In this document: piece by piece, positions 19,648 through 19,874 of the stretch | Position numbering within the stretch: the first letter of the stretch is position 1 | Layout: the number at the start of each line of letters is the position of its first letter | Source: Pseudolysinimonas_A sp049651805 | GTDB taxonomy: Bacteria > Actinomycetota > Actinomycetes > Actinomycetales > Microbacteriaceae | Direction of reading: 5' to 3' | Length of the DNA stretch: 19,874 bases | Assembly: GCF_049651805.1 (NCBI RefSeq) | Contig: NZ_JBASCU010000055.1 | Coordinates: 1-19,874 of the forward strand | The notes under the pieces: generated by a model | What the model saw: the letters and a program-made list of their open reading frames with translations, nothing else | Databases searched by the model: none | Told to the model about the DNA's origin: nothing | Translations under genes and position numbers: made by a program

Positions 19648-19874
19648 TCAGGGCTTTCGCACGAGTTGCCGTTGTCGGAGGGGGTTTTTGGTGACGAGTT
19701 TCAGTGTTCGGCCGTCGGGGGAGGTCATGTTCCAGTCGGTGTGTCGGCGGCCGGGTGGTCGGTGGATTTTCCAGTGGTTGTTGTGGAGGAGCATGTGGTG
19801 GTGGCGGCAGAGGAGGATGCCGTCGGCGATGTCGGTGCGTCCGCCGTGTGCCCAGTGGTTGGCGTGGTGGGCTT
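19648..19874 (-). CDS. HNH endonuclease / DUF222 (13E12-type) protein, C-terminal part
   Basis: The minus strand has an open frame running from the right edge (first full codon ends at 19872) to a TGA at 19650-19648, giving 74 residues; the start is outside the window. It contains AHHANHWAHGGRTDIADGIL and LCRHHHMLLHNNHW, the typical HNH core of the DUF222/13E12 repeat family of actinobacteria. The HNH His and Asn residues are visible; the zinc-binding Cys pair that precedes them in many homologues would lie outside, apart from the Cys in LLCRHHH. Codons CGA, AAA, CAA, CCA and ACA are frequent here and rare in the neighbouring genes, which suggests a transferred or multicopy mobile family. It is convergent with coaD. 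The 63 bases between the tandem repeat and its stop hold only weak hairpins (CCCG/CGGG at about 19608-19622). Confidence 0.85.
   Translation of the reverse strand, partial: AHHANHWAHGGRTDIADGILLCRHHHMLLHNNHWKIHRPPGRRHTDWNMTSPDGRTLKLVTKNPLRQRQLVRKP

Noticed and set aside
19648..19874. Part of a defence island or prophage
   Set aside because: Only an HNH/DUF222 fragment is visible; no other phage, restriction or defence gene occurs in the window.

Overview
The window is chromosomal DNA from a high-GC actinobacterium, most likely a member of the Microbacteriaceae. The GC content is about 70% by eye and the genes are tightly packed. Several families typical of actinobacteria are present: an EI24/CysZ-like membrane protein, a DUF3515 lipoprotein and a DUF222/13E12-type HNH protein. 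The order leuC-leuD-murA-plsC-gpsA-ddl...thiL...rsmD...recG-coaD fits that family. Promoters of the form TANNNT followed 6-7 nt later by the start codon (leaderless mRNA) recur through the window. No rRNA, tRNA or CRISPR array was seen, and no stretch longer than 300 bases lacks a gene.

Region 1 (1-5174) is a signalling block. The 3' part of a canonical FHA-domain protein is followed by a protein that joins a degenerate FHA-like domain to a C-terminal helix-turn-helix. A convergent three-gene operon follows on the minus strand: a NarL/LuxR-type response regulator (3654-4301), a membrane histidine kinase (2446-3657), and a second membrane protein that looks like a kinase without a working ATPase domain (1409-2449). 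A paralogue of the FHA-like/HTH protein (4476-5174) is divergent from the response regulator. The response-regulator promoter carries a G8 tract between its -35 and -10 boxes.

Region 2 (5205-8860) is leucine biosynthesis plus murA. A leaderless 13-codon leader peptide with three consecutive Leu codons precedes leuC. The Leu-codon run is complementary to the leuC Shine-Dalgarno sequence and alternative hairpins lie between them, which is a strong candidate attenuation system. leuC, leuD and murA are closely spaced and probably cotranscribed. The leuC 3' end carries an extra tail encoded by a 68-bp imperfect palindrome.

Region 3 (8896-12737) covers membrane phospholipid and cell-wall precursors: a PlsC-type acyltransferase, the convergent EI24 protein, then gpsA overlapping ddl. 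A 126-bp intergenic element with 15-bp terminal inverted repeats follows.

Region 4 (12746-19874) is mostly housekeeping. DUF3515 and thiL diverge from a 14-bp palindrome that holds overlapping -10 boxes for both strands. A Tat-type secreted intradiol dioxygenase lipoprotein lies downstream of rsmD. corA follows an 18-bp perfect inverted repeat. recG and coaD each have their own leaderless promoter. The window ends in the C-terminal part of an HNH protein whose codon use differs from its neighbours.

The best candidates for something undescribed are the leuCD leader, the FHA-like/HTH pair around the two-component operon, and the palindromic bidirectional promoter at 13237-13250.
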